Notes: generated by a model from the letters alone, not told the origin. A DNA stretch of 39,788 bases from an uncultured Bacteroidales bacterium (GCA_900316005.1 ONBH01000020.1:1-39788); one strand, 5' to 3'; positions 23,629 through 32,490 are shown, counted from the stretch's first letter. Translations and numbers: made by a program.

Positions 23629-24570
23629 ATGTCAAAAGTAACTGTTGTGGGCGCCGGTAATGTAGGCGCAACCTGTGCAAATGTTCTGGCCGTGAAGAAA
23701 GTGGCCAGCGAAGTAGTCCTCATCGATATCAAAGAAGGCGTTGCCGAAGGTAAGGCTATGGACATCATGCAGACGGCTCAGCTCCTGGGTTTCGACACCG
23801 TGGTAAAGGGTGTTACGAACCGTTATGAGGAGACCGCCAACTCGGATGTAGTGGTCATCACCAGCGGTCTGCCCCGCAAGCCGGGTATGACCCGTGAGGA
23901 GCTCATTGGCGTGAATGCCGGTATTGTAAAGTCGGTAGCCGAGCAAGTACTGAAATATTCGCCGAACGCTATCCTCGTGGTCGTATCGAACCCGATGGAC
24001 ACCATGGCTTACCTTACCCTGAAGGCTACCGGCCTGACCAAGAACCGCGTTATCGGTATGGGTGGCGCACTCGATAGCAGCCGTCTCAAATATTTCCTCT
24101 CGCAGAAGCTCAACTGCAATGCCAACGAGGTAGAAGGTTTCGTTATCGGCGGTCACGGCGACACCACCATGATTCCTATGGCTCGCTTCGCTACCTACAA
24201 AGGTATGCCTGCTACCAATTTCCTGACCAAAGAGGAGATGGACGAAGTGGTGAAATCGACTATGGTAGGCGGTGCTACGCTGACCGGTCTGCTGGGTACC
24301 AGCGCTTGGATGGCTCCGGGCGCCAGTGCAGCCAGCGTGGTTGACAGCATCATCAACGACCAGAAGAAGATGATCCCCTGCTCGGCTTACCTTGAGGGCG
24401 AATATGGCTATAGTGATATCTTTATCGGTGTGCCCTGTATCATCGGCCGTAACGGTATCGAGCGCATTGTTGAGTTGCCGCTCAACGACGACGAGAAGGC
24501 TCTCTTCGCTGCCAGCGAAGCTGCTGTAGCCAAGACCACTGCTGTTCTCCACGAGATCAACGCCATTTAA
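23629..24570 (+). CDS. mdh: Malate dehydrogenase (LDH-like type)
   Basis: A 313-residue NAD-dependent enzyme interconverting malate and oxaloacetate. The N-terminal Rossmann motif is VVGAGNVGATCANVL, with Asp33 (VLIDIKEG) favouring NAD. Substrate-binding arginines lie in LPRKPGMTREEL. The catalytic His176 is in GGHGDTT, with its partner in NPMDTM. Length and motifs match complete bacterial mdh. It has its own promoter and terminator. Confidence 0.97.
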   Translation: MSKVTVVGAGNVGATCANVLAVKKVASEVVLIDIKEGVAEGKAMDIMQTAQLLGFDTVVKGVTNRYEETANSDVVVITSGLPRKPGMTREELIGVNAGIVKSVAEQVLKYSPNAILVVVSNPMDTMAYLTLKATGLTKNRVIGMGGALDSSRLKYFLSQKLNCNANEVEGFVIGGHGDTTMIPMARFATYKGMPATNFLTKEEMDEVVKSTMVGGATLTGLLGTSAWMAPGASAASVVDSIINDQKKMIPCSAYLEGEYGYSDIFIGVPCIIGRNGIERIVELPLNDDEKALFAASEAAVAKTTAVLHEINAI

Positions 24571-24616
24571 TGGCTATCGGCCAATGACCAATGGTTAACA
24601 GCCAATGGCCAAAGTA

Positions 24617-24648
24617 AAAATCCGCGAGCATCAGCCCGCGGATTTTTT
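24617..24648 (+). terminator. mdh terminator (may act on both strands)
   Basis: AAAATCCGCG / CGCGGATTTT with a 10-nt loop and a T-run, 47 nt after the mdh stop. A short repeat of CCAATGR-like units fills the stretch before it. The minus-strand reading also ends in Ts. Confidence 0.85.
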
Positions 24649-24650
24649 AA

Positions 24651-24720
24651 TGTCAACTGTCAATTATCAACTGTCAATTATCAACTGTCAATTATCAACT
24701 GTCAATTGTCAACTATCAAC
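24651..24720 (-). repeat. Heptamer array (TRTCAAY), ten units
   Basis: Plus-strand units TGTCAAC, TGTCAAT, TATCAAC repeat in one phase for 70 bp between the convergent mdh and malQ genes. The last unit flows into the malQ stop codon (TAG on the minus strand). Confidence 0.93.
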
Positions 24721-27299
24721 TATCTGACGCTCGTCAGGTTGCGAACCTTGGCATTGAATGCATCGGCCTTCATCAGATCTTCGATGGAGAGGTGCATACG
24801 GTAGTTCCAGAAGTGACGCGGGTTCGACGGCAGGTTGATACGCTCGCCGTTCGGGTCTGCCAGGCGCAGCTCGCCATCGATAGCCAGCCAGTCTTGCAGG
24901 GGCAGTATCACCCACATAGCGGGCGAATACATATGCTGGTTCACGATGAACTCGGCTATCTCGGGCGTCATATGTTCGGGTGCTTCGCCCCACCAACCCA
25001 TCTGCTCGTTGTAGAACTGTTGGGTGACGGCGCGGTCCTCTTCCCACCATGCGCGCAGCGGGTTGGTATCGTGCGTGCCGGTCGTGCAGACGCTCAGGTA
25101 AGGTGCATCGGCGGGGTGGGCGAACTTTACAGTTGGGTCTTTGGGCATACGCTGTATCTCCAGACTCAGAATCTGCAACTCGTGCATCACCTCCGGCACG
25201 CAGGCGGGCACCATGCCTAAGTCCTCGCCGCAGCAGAGCATAGAGGTGGACGAGATCAGCGTCGGCAACTTGCGCATAGCCGACTCACGCCAGAAGTGGG
25301 TGTGGCGGCGGTAGAAGTAGTCGTTGTAGATACCCATGATGATATCTTTCTGGTCTTGATACAGCTCGGTGAACGAGTGCGACTGGTAGATGGAGATACG
25401 CGGATGGAGCATCTCGGGGTGATTCTGGTCGCGCACGAACAGCACCTCGCAATGCAGGTACAGCAGACCGTTCTTCAGGTTCTCGCGCTGGCTCTCCTCC
25501 ATATCCTTACCTTCGCCGGTGGTGAAGTAGGCCTGTACTTTCTGCTGGGTGTCAAACTCATCGCGGAAGTAATACACGTAGCCGTCTTGTGTCAGCAGGA
25601 ATTTCTCCTTGGCCAGTTCGGTGTCGTAGCCGAATGTCTCACCCAGGAAGTTAGCGCGGATATAGGGTTTCACCATGCGGTCTTCATCCAGCTTGATGCC
25701 CATGTTCCACAAATCCTGCAGGCTGTAGGGCATGGCGGGTACAAAGTGTCCGCACAGCCCCCATACATCGCTCTTGCGCATCTGCCAGATACGGAAGAAT
25801 CCTAAAATATGGTCAATACGGTAGGCGTCAAAATAATCCTGCATCTTGGTGAAGCGACGGCGCCACCAGTCGTAGTTATCCTTCGCCATCACATCCCAGT
25901 TATAGGTCGGGAAGCCCCAGTTCTGGCCTCTGGCGTCGAAGTCATCGGGCGGAGCACCGGCAGAGGCGTTCAGGTTGAACAGCTCGGGCTCTACGGCAGC
26001 ATCCACCGAGTCGGGCGAGATGCCGATGGGTATATCACCCTTCATGGCTACGCCGATGCTGTGGGCGTATGCAACCGCTTCGCTCAACTGGCTGTCGGCG
26101 TGGTATTGCAGGAAGTAGTAGAACTGCTTCGGCTCGCCGTCGCGCTTGTGCAGGAACTCGGCATAGGGCTCCAGCCAACCGTTATTCTTCTCTACGAAAG
26201 CCTTATAATCGGCACTCTCGGACAGTTTCTTGAAGTCACTCTTGTACAGCGCACGGAAATAAACCATCTTGGCGTCATACACGTTCTGATAGTCGGCTAT
26301 ATTCTTGGCATTGAATGCGGCCTTCTCCTCCTCGTATTTCTTTTGCAGCGTGGCGCTCAGTTTGCCCATACGCGCTATATTTATATATATAGGGTGTAGC
26401 GCAAACACGCTCACGGCATTGTAGGGGTACGAGTCAATGTTGCTGTGCGTCAGCGTGGTGTCGTTGATAGGCAGCGTCTGAATCATCTTCATACCCGTCA
26501 GGGCAGCCCAGTCCGCCATCTTCTTCAAATCCAAGAACTCGCCGATACCGAAGCCTTCGTCTGTCCGGAGCGAGAAGACCGGTACTGCTACACCGGCACC
26601 TTTCCAGCGCGGCTGGGTGCGACGGAACGAACGGTCGTGATGTACGACCTTCATGCCTTTCTTCAGACCCCAGATATGACGGTTCTCACCCCATTCCATG
26701 TCCACCACATTGCCCGTCTGCAGGTCGTAGATGCAGTATTTGTATTCGACAATGGTGTCTGCAGGGCAGCTGAAGTCACCCTGCCAGATGGGGAACTCGG
26801 CATCACTCAGCACTTTCTTTTCAGCGGGGTTCCAGTTTCCTAACTCCGGTACATTACCCATCACGGCAACGCCCTGCGTCGGCAAGATCTGTGGCAAGTC
26901 AATCGACAGACGTACGTTGCCTTTGACTGCGGGCAGTTTCGACGGCGTGCGACGGAATAGGGACTTGAGGAAAGCGGTCGAGTAGAACGACTTCTCGCCG
27001 TCCACCGTTTGCCAGGTGTCATAGACCGTCACGTTCTTGTCCGCAGCTTTCAGGCGCAGCGTGCGCGGCAGGCCGGCCTCGTGACGGAACTGACCGTCGC
27101 CGTTGCGAACGGCATATTTGTAGTGCAACTCGCAGGTCTTGTCCGGCAACTCAAGGGTTGCTTGCCAGAAATCTTCTCCCTGGCATGACAGCAACAACGG
27201 GTTTTCTTCGTTCAGGCCCGGTACAGAACCGTCGGCCCCAATCACGCACATAGTCTCACCATAGACTGTGCGATAGTTGATTTGAAACGTCAGCTTCAT
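24720..27299 (-). CDS. malQ: 4-alpha-glucanotransferase (amylomaltase, GH77) with starch-binding modules
   Basis: 859 residues from the ATG at 27299; the upstream in-frame start would read repeat sequence. Two CBM20-like domains (about 1-105 and 115-225; e.g. NVRLSIDLPQILPTQGVAVM and GNVPELGNWNPAEKKVL) precede the GH77 domain. Catalytic residues are visible: nucleophile Asp near 496 in DAYRIDHILGFFRIW, acid/base Glu near 691 in CGEDLGMVP, and Asp near 744 in GTHDTNPLRAWWEED. It transfers glucan chains among maltodextrins and glycogen in the cytoplasm. This two-CBM20 form is the usual one in Bacteroidetes and plants (DPE2 type). Confidence 0.94.
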   Translation of the reverse strand: MKLTFQINYRTVYGETMCVIGADGSVPGLNEENPLLLSCQGEDFWQATLELPDKTCELHYKYAVRNGDGQFRHEAGLPRTLRLKAADKNVTVYDTWQTVDGEKSFYSTAFLKSLFRRTPSKLPAVKGNVRLSIDLPQILPTQGVAVMGNVPELGNWNPAEKKVLSDAEFPIWQGDFSCPADTIVEYKYCIYDLQTGNVVDMEWGENRHIWGLKKGMKVVHHDRSFRRTQPRWKGAGVAVPVFSLRTDEGFGIGEFLDLKKMADWAALTGMKMIQTLPINDTTLTHSNIDSYPYNAVSVFALHPIYINIARMGKLSATLQKKYEEEKAAFNAKNIADYQNVYDAKMVYFRALYKSDFKKLSESADYKAFVEKNNGWLEPYAEFLHKRDGEPKQFYYFLQYHADSQLSEAVAYAHSIGVAMKGDIPIGISPDSVDAAVEPELFNLNASAGAPPDDFDARGQNWGFPTYNWDVMAKDNYDWWRRRFTKMQDYFDAYRIDHILGFFRIWQMRKSDVWGLCGHFVPAMPYSLQDLWNMGIKLDEDRMVKPYIRANFLGETFGYDTELAKEKFLLTQDGYVYYFRDEFDTQQKVQAYFTTGEGKDMEESQRENLKNGLLYLHCEVLFVRDQNHPEMLHPRISIYQSHSFTELYQDQKDIIMGIYNDYFYRRHTHFWRESAMRKLPTLISSTSMLCCGEDLGMVPACVPEVMHELQILSLEIQRMPKDPTVKFAHPADAPYLSVCTTGTHDTNPLRAWWEEDRAVTQQFYNEQMGWWGEAPEHMTPEIAEFIVNQHMYSPAMWVILPLQDWLAIDGELRLADPNGERINLPSNPRHFWNYRMHLSIEDLMKADAFNAKVRNLTSVR

Positions 27300-27304
27300 A
27301 TAAT

Positions 27305-27401
27305 TATCAATTATCAATTATCAATTATCGTACGGCTTTAGCCGATCGTTCGAGGCTTCGCCGAGATAAGAATTGTCAACTATCAACTGTCAACTATCAA
27401 T
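27305..27401 (-). repeat. Heptamer array with 48-bp core, copy 2
   Basis: Three plus-strand TATCAAT units, the core at 27326-27373, then four units to 27401. The core is identical to copy 1 except one base in the loop of the second hairpin (GGCTTC instead of GGCTTT). It lies between the flippase-like gene and malQ, with the malQ ATG inside the next partial unit. Confidence 0.93.
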
Positions 27402-27404
27402 TGT

Positions 27405-28361
27405 TTAATCGTGCTTTCGCACGAGGCTACCGATGATCATCGGCGGAATGGTGTTGATAACCCAAACCAGTACCGCAGCCAGCGCCGCCGACGCCGCCAT
27501 CTCGTGGCTGTAGTATCCGAACACCACCATTGCCCACGAACCGCGGATACCTATCTCCGCAGCCGGTACATAGGGCGTCAGGGTGATGAGCATATAGTAC
27601 GTGGGCAAAATCACCAAGGCCTCCGTGAAGCCTAACTCGATGCCCGTGAAACGCAGCACCAGGTAGAACTGGGTCATGAAACACAGGTAACGGCATAGGG
27701 TCTGCAGCAGAATGAACAGAAACTCCACCATCCGCATACCCGCCAGCGCTTCGGTCACCTCACGCATACGGTCAGAACGCCAGTAATGGATATTCTTCAG
27801 CTTGCGGAGGATGAGAGGCAGCGTTGACAATATGATGGTCAGCCCGATGGCTGCCCCCAAGGCTATCCAGAACGGCGTGCGGTCATCCGATTGGCTGAAG
27901 AATACAAAGGCGGACGGCAGACCCGATAGCACAATAACCATCGTCGTCGCAAACGCCGTCACACCACCGTAGGCGAGGGCCATATGCCAGTTCCCGGGAT
28001 TATGAAACAGCATGGCACGGGTGGGGTAGTCGCCCATCCGGTAGGGGGTCAAAAAGGCACCTAAGAAGCCGTAATAGACTTGTCGATTCGCGTCCCACAA
28101 CGTCATGGGTTCTACACGACGCAGCATGTAACGCCAGCGGAAACCATCCAGACCTACATTCAGCGGAAACAGGCAGAATGCCAGCAGCAGGCAGAAGTAT
28201 TGTTCGACATCGGCAGTCTGAAAGTGACCAACCATAGCTGCATAGTTGTCGTATGTGGCGAGTTTGTAAATCAGAAAACCGTACGCTGCCACCGGTAGCA
28301 CGATATTCAATATCCTCAGATATACTCGCCTTTTATCCAGATTCGTATCAACGTTTTTCAA
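27405..28361 (-). CDS. LPG-synthase-type TM-domain (UPF0104) membrane protein
   Basis: About 318 residues with roughly eight hydrophobic segments (e.g. ILNIVLPVAAYGFLIYKLA, FWIALGAAIGLTIILSTLPL, ALVILPTYYMLITLTPYVPA). NVGLDGFRWRYMLRR and PYRMGDYPTRAMLFHN match the lysylphosphatidylglycerol-synthase TM region family (PF03706), whose stand-alone members are presumed lipid or glycolipid translocases. The longest frame begins at a TTG at 28397 that lies inside the promoter's TACCTTTG box, so it cannot be the start. The next in-frame TTG, at 28361 (MKNVDTNLDKRRVYLRIL), is my choice. There is no in-frame ATG before the first helix. It is followed by malQ. Confidence 0.8.
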   Translation of the reverse strand: MKNVDTNLDKRRVYLRILNIVLPVAAYGFLIYKLATYDNYAAMVGHFQTADVEQYFCLLLAFCLFPLNVGLDGFRWRYMLRRVEPMTLWDANRQVYYGFLGAFLTPYRMGDYPTRAMLFHNPGNWHMALAYGGVTAFATTMVIVLSGLPSAFVFFSQSDDRTPFWIALGAAIGLTIILSTLPLILRKLKNIHYWRSDRMREVTEALAGMRMVEFLFILLQTLCRYLCFMTQFYLVLRFTGIELGFTEALVILPTYYMLITLTPYVPAAEIGIRGSWAMVVFGYYSHEMAASAALAAVLVWVINTIPPMIIGSLVRKHD

Positions 28362-28394
28362 AGCAGAATCTTCACTAATTACACAATCTGCCTG

Positions 28395-28426
28395 CAAAGG
28401 TACAACTTTTTTTTGATATGTGCAAA
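28395..28426 (-). promoter_or_regulatory. Promoter of the membrane protein-malQ operon
   Basis: Minus strand TTTG (28426-28423), 20 nt, TACCTTTG (28402-28395). Predicted transcript start near 28388. Confidence 0.8.
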
Positions 28427-28486
28427 TAAAAACGCTTTTTGAAAGAATTTTTTATAAAAAAATGATAAATTGGTCAATGTTGTGCG

Positions 28487-28555
28487 CATGACTAACTTGA
28501 CCAACTTGACCAAGTTCCCCTTCTTAAGTTGGTCAACTTGGTCAACTTGGTCATG
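28487..28555. repeat. Inverted array of 9-bp units (TTGGTCAAC)
   Basis: Left arm 28487-28516 (ACTTGACCA units) and right arm 28526-28555 (TTGGTCAAC units) pair at 26 of 30 positions across a 9-nt loop. It sits between two divergent promoters (28395-28426 and 28761-28792), so it is not a terminator of either gene. Candidate operator or cruciform; function unknown. Confidence 0.8.
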
Positions 28556-28610
28556 CAAAAAATTGCTTTGTTCATTTTTTCGAACCCTATGTCCGAAAAT
28601 GCAGCATTAG

Positions 28611-28650
28611 TTATTCTTAGATGTTCTTAGATGTTCTTAGTCGTTCTTAG
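28611..28650. repeat. 10-bp tandem repeat, four units
   Basis: Four units of the form NNRTTCTTAG (ATGTTCTTAG twice) in the same intergenic region. The rest of 28427-28760 is AT-rich and holds no gene I can support. Confidence 0.7.
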
Positions 28651-28760
28651 TCATTCCGCGGACTATCTGCTTATTATTTCCATACTATATGCTTAGCATC
28701 ATCTTTTTTCAAAAAAAATACAGCTATTCATAATGAATTATTCATTATTCATTAAAAAAG

Positions 28761-28792
28761 TTTGCATATGTGCAATTTTTGTTGTACCTTTG
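28761..28792 (+). promoter_or_regulatory. Promoter of the toxin-antitoxin operon
   Basis: TTTG (28761-28764), 20 nt, TACCTTTG (28785-28792), 28 nt before the antitoxin ATG. The spacer ends GTTG directly before the box, as in the promoter at 4031. Confidence 0.8.
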
Positions 28793-28820
28793 CACCGAAT
28801 TTGCAAAACGAGGCTTTTTT

Positions 28821-29090
28821 ATGACCGCTTTACAACTGAATACTAACATATATCGTAGTTTGGGTATTATATCCGAAGACGAGGGTTTACTTCGTGAGGC
28901 ATCCAATTATCTTACGAGTTTGGCTGAGCAATTTGCGCTACGGTCTAAAACGGATGTGCTACATAGTCATGATGTGATTACCCCGGAATTGCGTGCGATT
29001 ATCGAAGCTGCCCGGGAGGAGTCAAAACGAGGAGAAACAACAGTATGCAGAACGCGCGAAGAATTACAGCAGCATTTGGATAGCTTATGA
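28821..29090 (+). CDS. Antitoxin of a YoeB-type toxin-antitoxin pair
   Basis: An 89-residue protein starting MTALQLNTNIYRSLGIISED. A longer frame begins before the transcript start and is rejected. An N-terminal ALQLNTNIYRSLG strand-helix and helical ASNYLTSLAEQFALRSK resemble RelB/Phd-like DNA-binding antitoxins, followed by a Glu/Arg-rich toxin-binding tail (REELQQHLDSL). It should repress its own promoter together with the toxin. The 4-nt overlap (ATGA) with the toxin gene is typical. Confidence 0.8.
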   Translation: MTALQLNTNIYRSLGIISEDEGLLREASNYLTSLAEQFALRSKTDVLHSHDVITPELRAIIEAAREESKRGETTVCRTREELQQHLDSL

Positions 29091-29362
29091 CGTATTCGAT
29101 TGAGTTTACAAAGTTAGCGGATAAAACACTATCCAAATGGAAAAAATCCAATCTTCGCTTGTACCAAAAAGCTTCAGTATTGCTTCATGATATTAGCGAA
29201 CATCCTCGTACAGGACTTGGGCATCCTGAAGCTTTGGTAGGCGGTGGCGATATTACATACTCTCGTCATATTACTGCCTCAGATCGTATTATTTATGATA
29301 TTTATGACGATCGTATATGCGTCCTTGTAATCCAAATGGAAGAACATTATAACGACAAATAA
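29087..29362 (+). CDS. YoeB/Txe-family mRNA endonuclease toxin
   Basis: A 91-residue RelE-superfamily protein, MTYSIEFTKLADKTLSKWKK, with the family hallmark HPRTGLGHPEALVGGG, then TYSRHITASDRIIYDIYDD and QMEEHYND at the end. Residues equivalent to YoeB Glu46, Arg65 and His83 are present (Glu in HPEAL, Arg in SRHI, His in EEHY), so it is probably an active ribosome-dependent RNase. It replaces the usual LSGYWSRRI by VGGGDITYSRHI. Confidence 0.9.
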   Translation: MTYSIEFTKLADKTLSKWKKSNLRLYQKASVLLHDISEHPRTGLGHPEALVGGGDITYSRHITASDRIIYDIYDDRICVLVIQMEEHYNDK

Positions 29363-29393
29363 AAACAACAATATTAACTAAAAACTTAACATC

Positions 29394-31487
29394 ATGAAGA
29401 AATTCTTCTCTCTCATTTTGTGCTCGGTAATGGCTTTGGCGGCTTCGGCTACCGTCTTTACCAAAGTAACAACGGCTCCTGATGATTGGTCAGGTAACTA
29501 CATCATCGTCTGCGAGGATACCATCGGCAACGGCGCCAAGGTATTCACCTGCGTGGATGCCAGCCAGAACTTTGTGGCAGCGACCATCGACAACGGCACT
29601 ATTACGGCCGACAACCTCAGCGCATATGTCGTAACCGTCGAGCCGATGGAAGGCGGTTATTCCGTGAAAGCCGGTTCGCAGTACATGTATGGTACCAGTG
29701 GCTCTAACAAGCTGAACTTTGCTTCTTCTCCCAAGCTCAACACCCTTGCCATGGACGCTACCGGCGTGCTGATGACTTCCGAGACTTCGGTGCTCCGCTT
29801 TAACTCCAAATCGACCATCACGGGTGGTAACGAGACCGGTATCCGTTTCCGTTACTACAGGTCCACATCGTACACTAACCACATGCCCATCCAACTCTAT
29901 CGCACCGACGAGGAGATTGTTCCTCCCACGGTGGACACCATCGGTGTGACCGAGGCTTTGGCACGTATTAATGCCGGAAACCTGATTTCTTGCTACGTAA
30001 AGGGTGTGGTTGCTACCAATCCCTCCGACCCCGGTACGTATGGTAACACCATCTTCTGGATGACCGATATTGAGAATCCCACCGATTCGTTGGAGGGGTA
30101 TCGCATTCAGGGCTTGAACGACCAGCCTATCGCTACTAAGGAAGACATCCCCGTTTCCTTCGGTGATACCGTGCTGCTCTATGCTAGCGCACTTGCGCTC
30201 TACAACAACTCCATCTATGAGATTTACGGTGGTTATGTAGCCGAGATTCTGGGTAAAGCTCCCATCAATGTGTTGGATTTCGGCTATGCCGATGTACGTT
30301 ATATGGGTACCGAAAATGATGTGACCACATGGGTATTCACCTTCTCCATGGAGGAGGATGTGCTGCCGGGTGCTACCTTCCAGGTAACGAACCATATGAC
30401 CCGCGGTATTGCCGGTCGCTACTATACGACCGAAGCCGGTGCTTATCTGCCCAGCGAGGCTGTAGAGGAAGTGTTCACCTCCTTCGCGTTGAACGTGACC
30501 TATGCCGGTCAGGGTGCTAACTACAACCTCTATGCTATCGAGCTGACCTTTGCTACCGAAACGGGTATGTATCGCTACAACAGCCAGCTCGAGATCGCCG
30601 GCTACACCAGCGACTATGCTGAGCCCTATGCGCTGACGGACGACCAGCCGTATATTCCGCAGGCGGGTGACACCCTGACTTGCGCGCAAGCTAAGGAATA
30701 CACCCTCACGCTCGATGACCAGGCTTCCACCGAGTTCGAGGTAACCGTCATCGGTTACGTGACCGACAACTTCAATGGCAACGTAAGCCGTGGCCAACAG
30801 AGTTTCTGGCTTGACGACGTGAAGAATAGCGGCAAGAAGACTTTCCAGGGCTACTATTGCAACCTGCCCGATCAGACTACTCCCGTTCCCGTAGGTGCCA
30901 AGCTGGCTATCACTGGTAAACTAATGCGTTACGGTTCGACTCCCGAGATGAAGAACGGCAGCATCACCTACCTGGAGGGCGAACCTACTCCTGAGGAGCG
31001 CGAACTGAACATCCTGCCCGTGCCCGAGAATGCCATCACCGTGGCTGAGGCGCTGGAGATGGGCGCTGCGCTCGAAAACGGCGGCGCTACCGAAGAGGAA
31101 TATACCGTTGTAGGCTATATCTGCAAGGTGCAATATCAGACCAAGAACGACTCCGCTTCCTGGTATATGCTTGATACCAAGATGGAGGCCGAGAGCTTCT
31201 CCGATTTCGAGGCTTACAAGTGCGCTATTGACAACAACATCATGCTTGGCGACTACGTATTCGTTACCGGTCAGCTCACCAAGTATGTTGGCGAGAAGTA
31301 CACCACTATTGAGATTAAGTATGGTGAAGCACACTTCGCTGAAGAACGCACCGCTATCGAGAACGCTACCATCGTGCCCGCTCAGCTGAACCTCAACGAG
31401 CCGATGTACAACACCCTCGGTCAACAGGTTGACGCTTCCTTCCGCGGTATCGTTATCCAGAACGGACAGAAGTACCTGCTCTACTAA
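29394..31487 (+). CDS. Large secreted protein with OB-fold-like (DUF6359-type) repeats and GIVIQNG C-terminus
   Basis: A 697-residue protein with signal peptide MKKFFSLILCSVMALAASA. Residues about 20-175 form an N-terminal beta domain. Three modules of about 100 residues, starting near 180, 435 and 540 (VDTIGVTEALARINAG, LTCAQAKEYTLTLDDQ, NAITVAEALEMGAALE), share the pattern of a linker, an EVTVIGYV-type strand, then SFWLDDV, then LAITGKL. These are typical OB-fold-like modules of Bacteroidetes surface proteins. The end, YNTLGQQVDASFRGIVIQNG plus QKYLLY, is nearly the same as in the protein at 36918 and resembles the C-terminal 'GIYIVNGKK' tails of Prevotella secreted proteins. Ligand unknown. 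Confidence 0.8.
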   Translation: MKKFFSLILCSVMALAASATVFTKVTTAPDDWSGNYIIVCEDTIGNGAKVFTCVDASQNFVAATIDNGTITADNLSAYVVTVEPMEGGYSVKAGSQYMYGTSGSNKLNFASSPKLNTLAMDATGVLMTSETSVLRFNSKSTITGGNETGIRFRYYRSTSYTNHMPIQLYRTDEEIVPPTVDTIGVTEALARINAGNLISCYVKGVVATNPSDPGTYGNTIFWMTDIENPTDSLEGYRIQGLNDQPIATKEDIPVSFGDTVLLYASALALYNNSIYEIYGGYVAEILGKAPINVLDFGYADVRYMGTENDVTTWVFTFSMEEDVLPGATFQVTNHMTRGIAGRYYTTEAGAYLPSEAVEEVFTSFALNVTYAGQGANYNLYAIELTFATETGMYRYNSQLEIAGYTSDYAEPYALTDDQPYIPQAGDTLTCAQAKEYTLTLDDQASTEFEVTVIGYVTDNFNGNVSRGQQSFWLDDVKNSGKKTFQGYYCNLPDQTTPVPVGAKLAITGKLMRYGSTPEMKNGSITYLEGEPTPEERELNILPVPENAITVAEALEMGAALENGGATEEEYTVVGYICKVQYQTKNDSASWYMLDTKMEAESFSDFEAYKCAIDNNIMLGDYVFVTGQLTKYVGEKYTTIEIKYGEAHFAEERTAIENATIVPAQLNLNEPMYNTLGQQVDASFRGIVIQNGQKYLLY

Positions 31488-31496
31488 TACCTTTTC

Positions 31497-31557
31497 GTTC
31501 GGACTGACGCGCGATAGGATTTACTATCCCCCTCGCGCGTCAGCCCGAACCTTTTTA
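31497..31557 (+). terminator. Strong terminator after the secreted protein
   Basis: Long stem GTTCGG, CTGACGCGCG against CGCGCGTCAG, CCGAAC with a short unpaired centre, followed by CTTTTT. Confidence 0.88.
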
Positions 31558-31611
31558 TATTACGTATGCGCGCGTATATGACGTATGCGCGCGAGCGCAA
31601 AACAATCTACT

Positions 31612-32256
31612 ATGCATAAAGTTTATTCGTACCTCCTCAGCCTCGTATTACTGGTGCTCATGGCAGCCTGCTCTTCGCCGCGTCAGATGACGATGTTCGG
31701 CCCCGAGGATACCCGCACGTTTGCCCTGCCTGCTGCCGTTGAACCCTTCATCGCACCTTACGATTGTCTGACGATACATATCTCAGCCCTTGATGGTGCG
31801 GCCGTCACCCCCTATCGCGACCTCGGCAACACATACATCGTTTCCTCCGGTGGCGAGATAGTCATGCCTATACTGGGCGCCATCCGCCTGCAGGGGCTGA
31901 CCGAATGGCAAGCAGCCGATACGATCGCATCGCTGCTGGCTTCCGGTGTGAAGCAACCTGCCGTGCAGGTGAACAACGAATCGCTTTATGTCACCATTCT
32001 CGGCGAAGTAGCGAAGCCCGGACGCTATCCCATTCGTCCGGCTCTTACCCTGACGGATGTTATCGGTCTGGCGGGCGGACTGACGCCCAACGGACGGCGT
32101 GACGAAGTGCTGCTCATCCGCAAGGAAGGCGCAAGCGTCACCCAATACCGTTTCTCCCTCGCCGATAACTCTCTCTTTTCTTCCCCCTGCTATTGGCTCC
32201 ACCGCGATGATGTCATCATCATTGCCCCCCGCCGCAGCCGAAGGGTAAATGAATAA
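31612..32256 (+). CDS. Wza-like polysaccharide export lipoprotein
   Basis: 214 residues from the ATG at 31612, which gives signal peptide MHKVYSYLLSLVLLVLMAAC and lipobox MAAC. A longer frame starts in an ACGTATGCGCGCG repeat (31562 and 31581) and is rejected. Poly_export domain: PYDCLTIHISALDGAAVTPY, IVSSGGEIVMPILGAIRLQG; then an SLBB domain: VTILGEVAKPGRYPIRP, ALTLTDVIGLAGGLTPNGRR. It forms the outer-membrane channel or periplasmic collar for capsule or exopolysaccharide export. The partner Wzz-like gene follows after a repeat-filled spacer. Confidence 0.92.
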   Translation: MHKVYSYLLSLVLLVLMAACSSPRQMTMFGPEDTRTFALPAAVEPFIAPYDCLTIHISALDGAAVTPYRDLGNTYIVSSGGEIVMPILGAIRLQGLTEWQAADTIASLLASGVKQPAVQVNNESLYVTILGEVAKPGRYPIRPALTLTDVIGLAGGLTPNGRRDEVLLIRKEGASVTQYRFSLADNSLFSSPCYWLHRDDVIIIAPRRSRRVNE

Positions 32257-32320
32257 TTATGTACAAAGGAAAAATGTACAATGTACGAAGGATTTACGAA
32301 GGGAAGAAAGGACGAAGGAT

Positions 32321-32473
32321 AAATCGTACATACTATTAAATCGTACATACTATTAAATCGTACATACTATTAAATCGTACATACTATTAAATCGTACATA
32401 CTATTAAATCGTACATAAATCGTACATCGTACATCGTACATCGTACATCGTACATACATCGTACATCGTACAT
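32321..32473 (+). repeat. 17-bp and 7-bp tandem arrays (CGTACAT)
   Basis: Five perfect units of AAATCGTACATACTATT (32321-32405) pass into two shorter AAATCGTACAT pieces and then CGTACAT heptamers (five in tandem at 32421-32455, two more at 32460-32473). The preceding 60 nt is a looser run of ACGAAGGA-type words. The array ends 17 nt before the Wzz-like ATG. Confidence 0.93.
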
Positions 32474-32490
32474 AAAATTTTCAATTTTCC

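Noticed and set aside
23632..24552. 306-codon frame antisense to mdh
   Set aside because: A shadow of the highly expressed, codon-biased mdh gene; His/Gly-rich low-complexity translation without family features.
29490..30797. 435-codon open frame on the minus strand
   Set aside because: It is antisense to the secreted OB-fold protein, has no recognisable motif or promoter, and its length follows from the codon bias of the sense gene.
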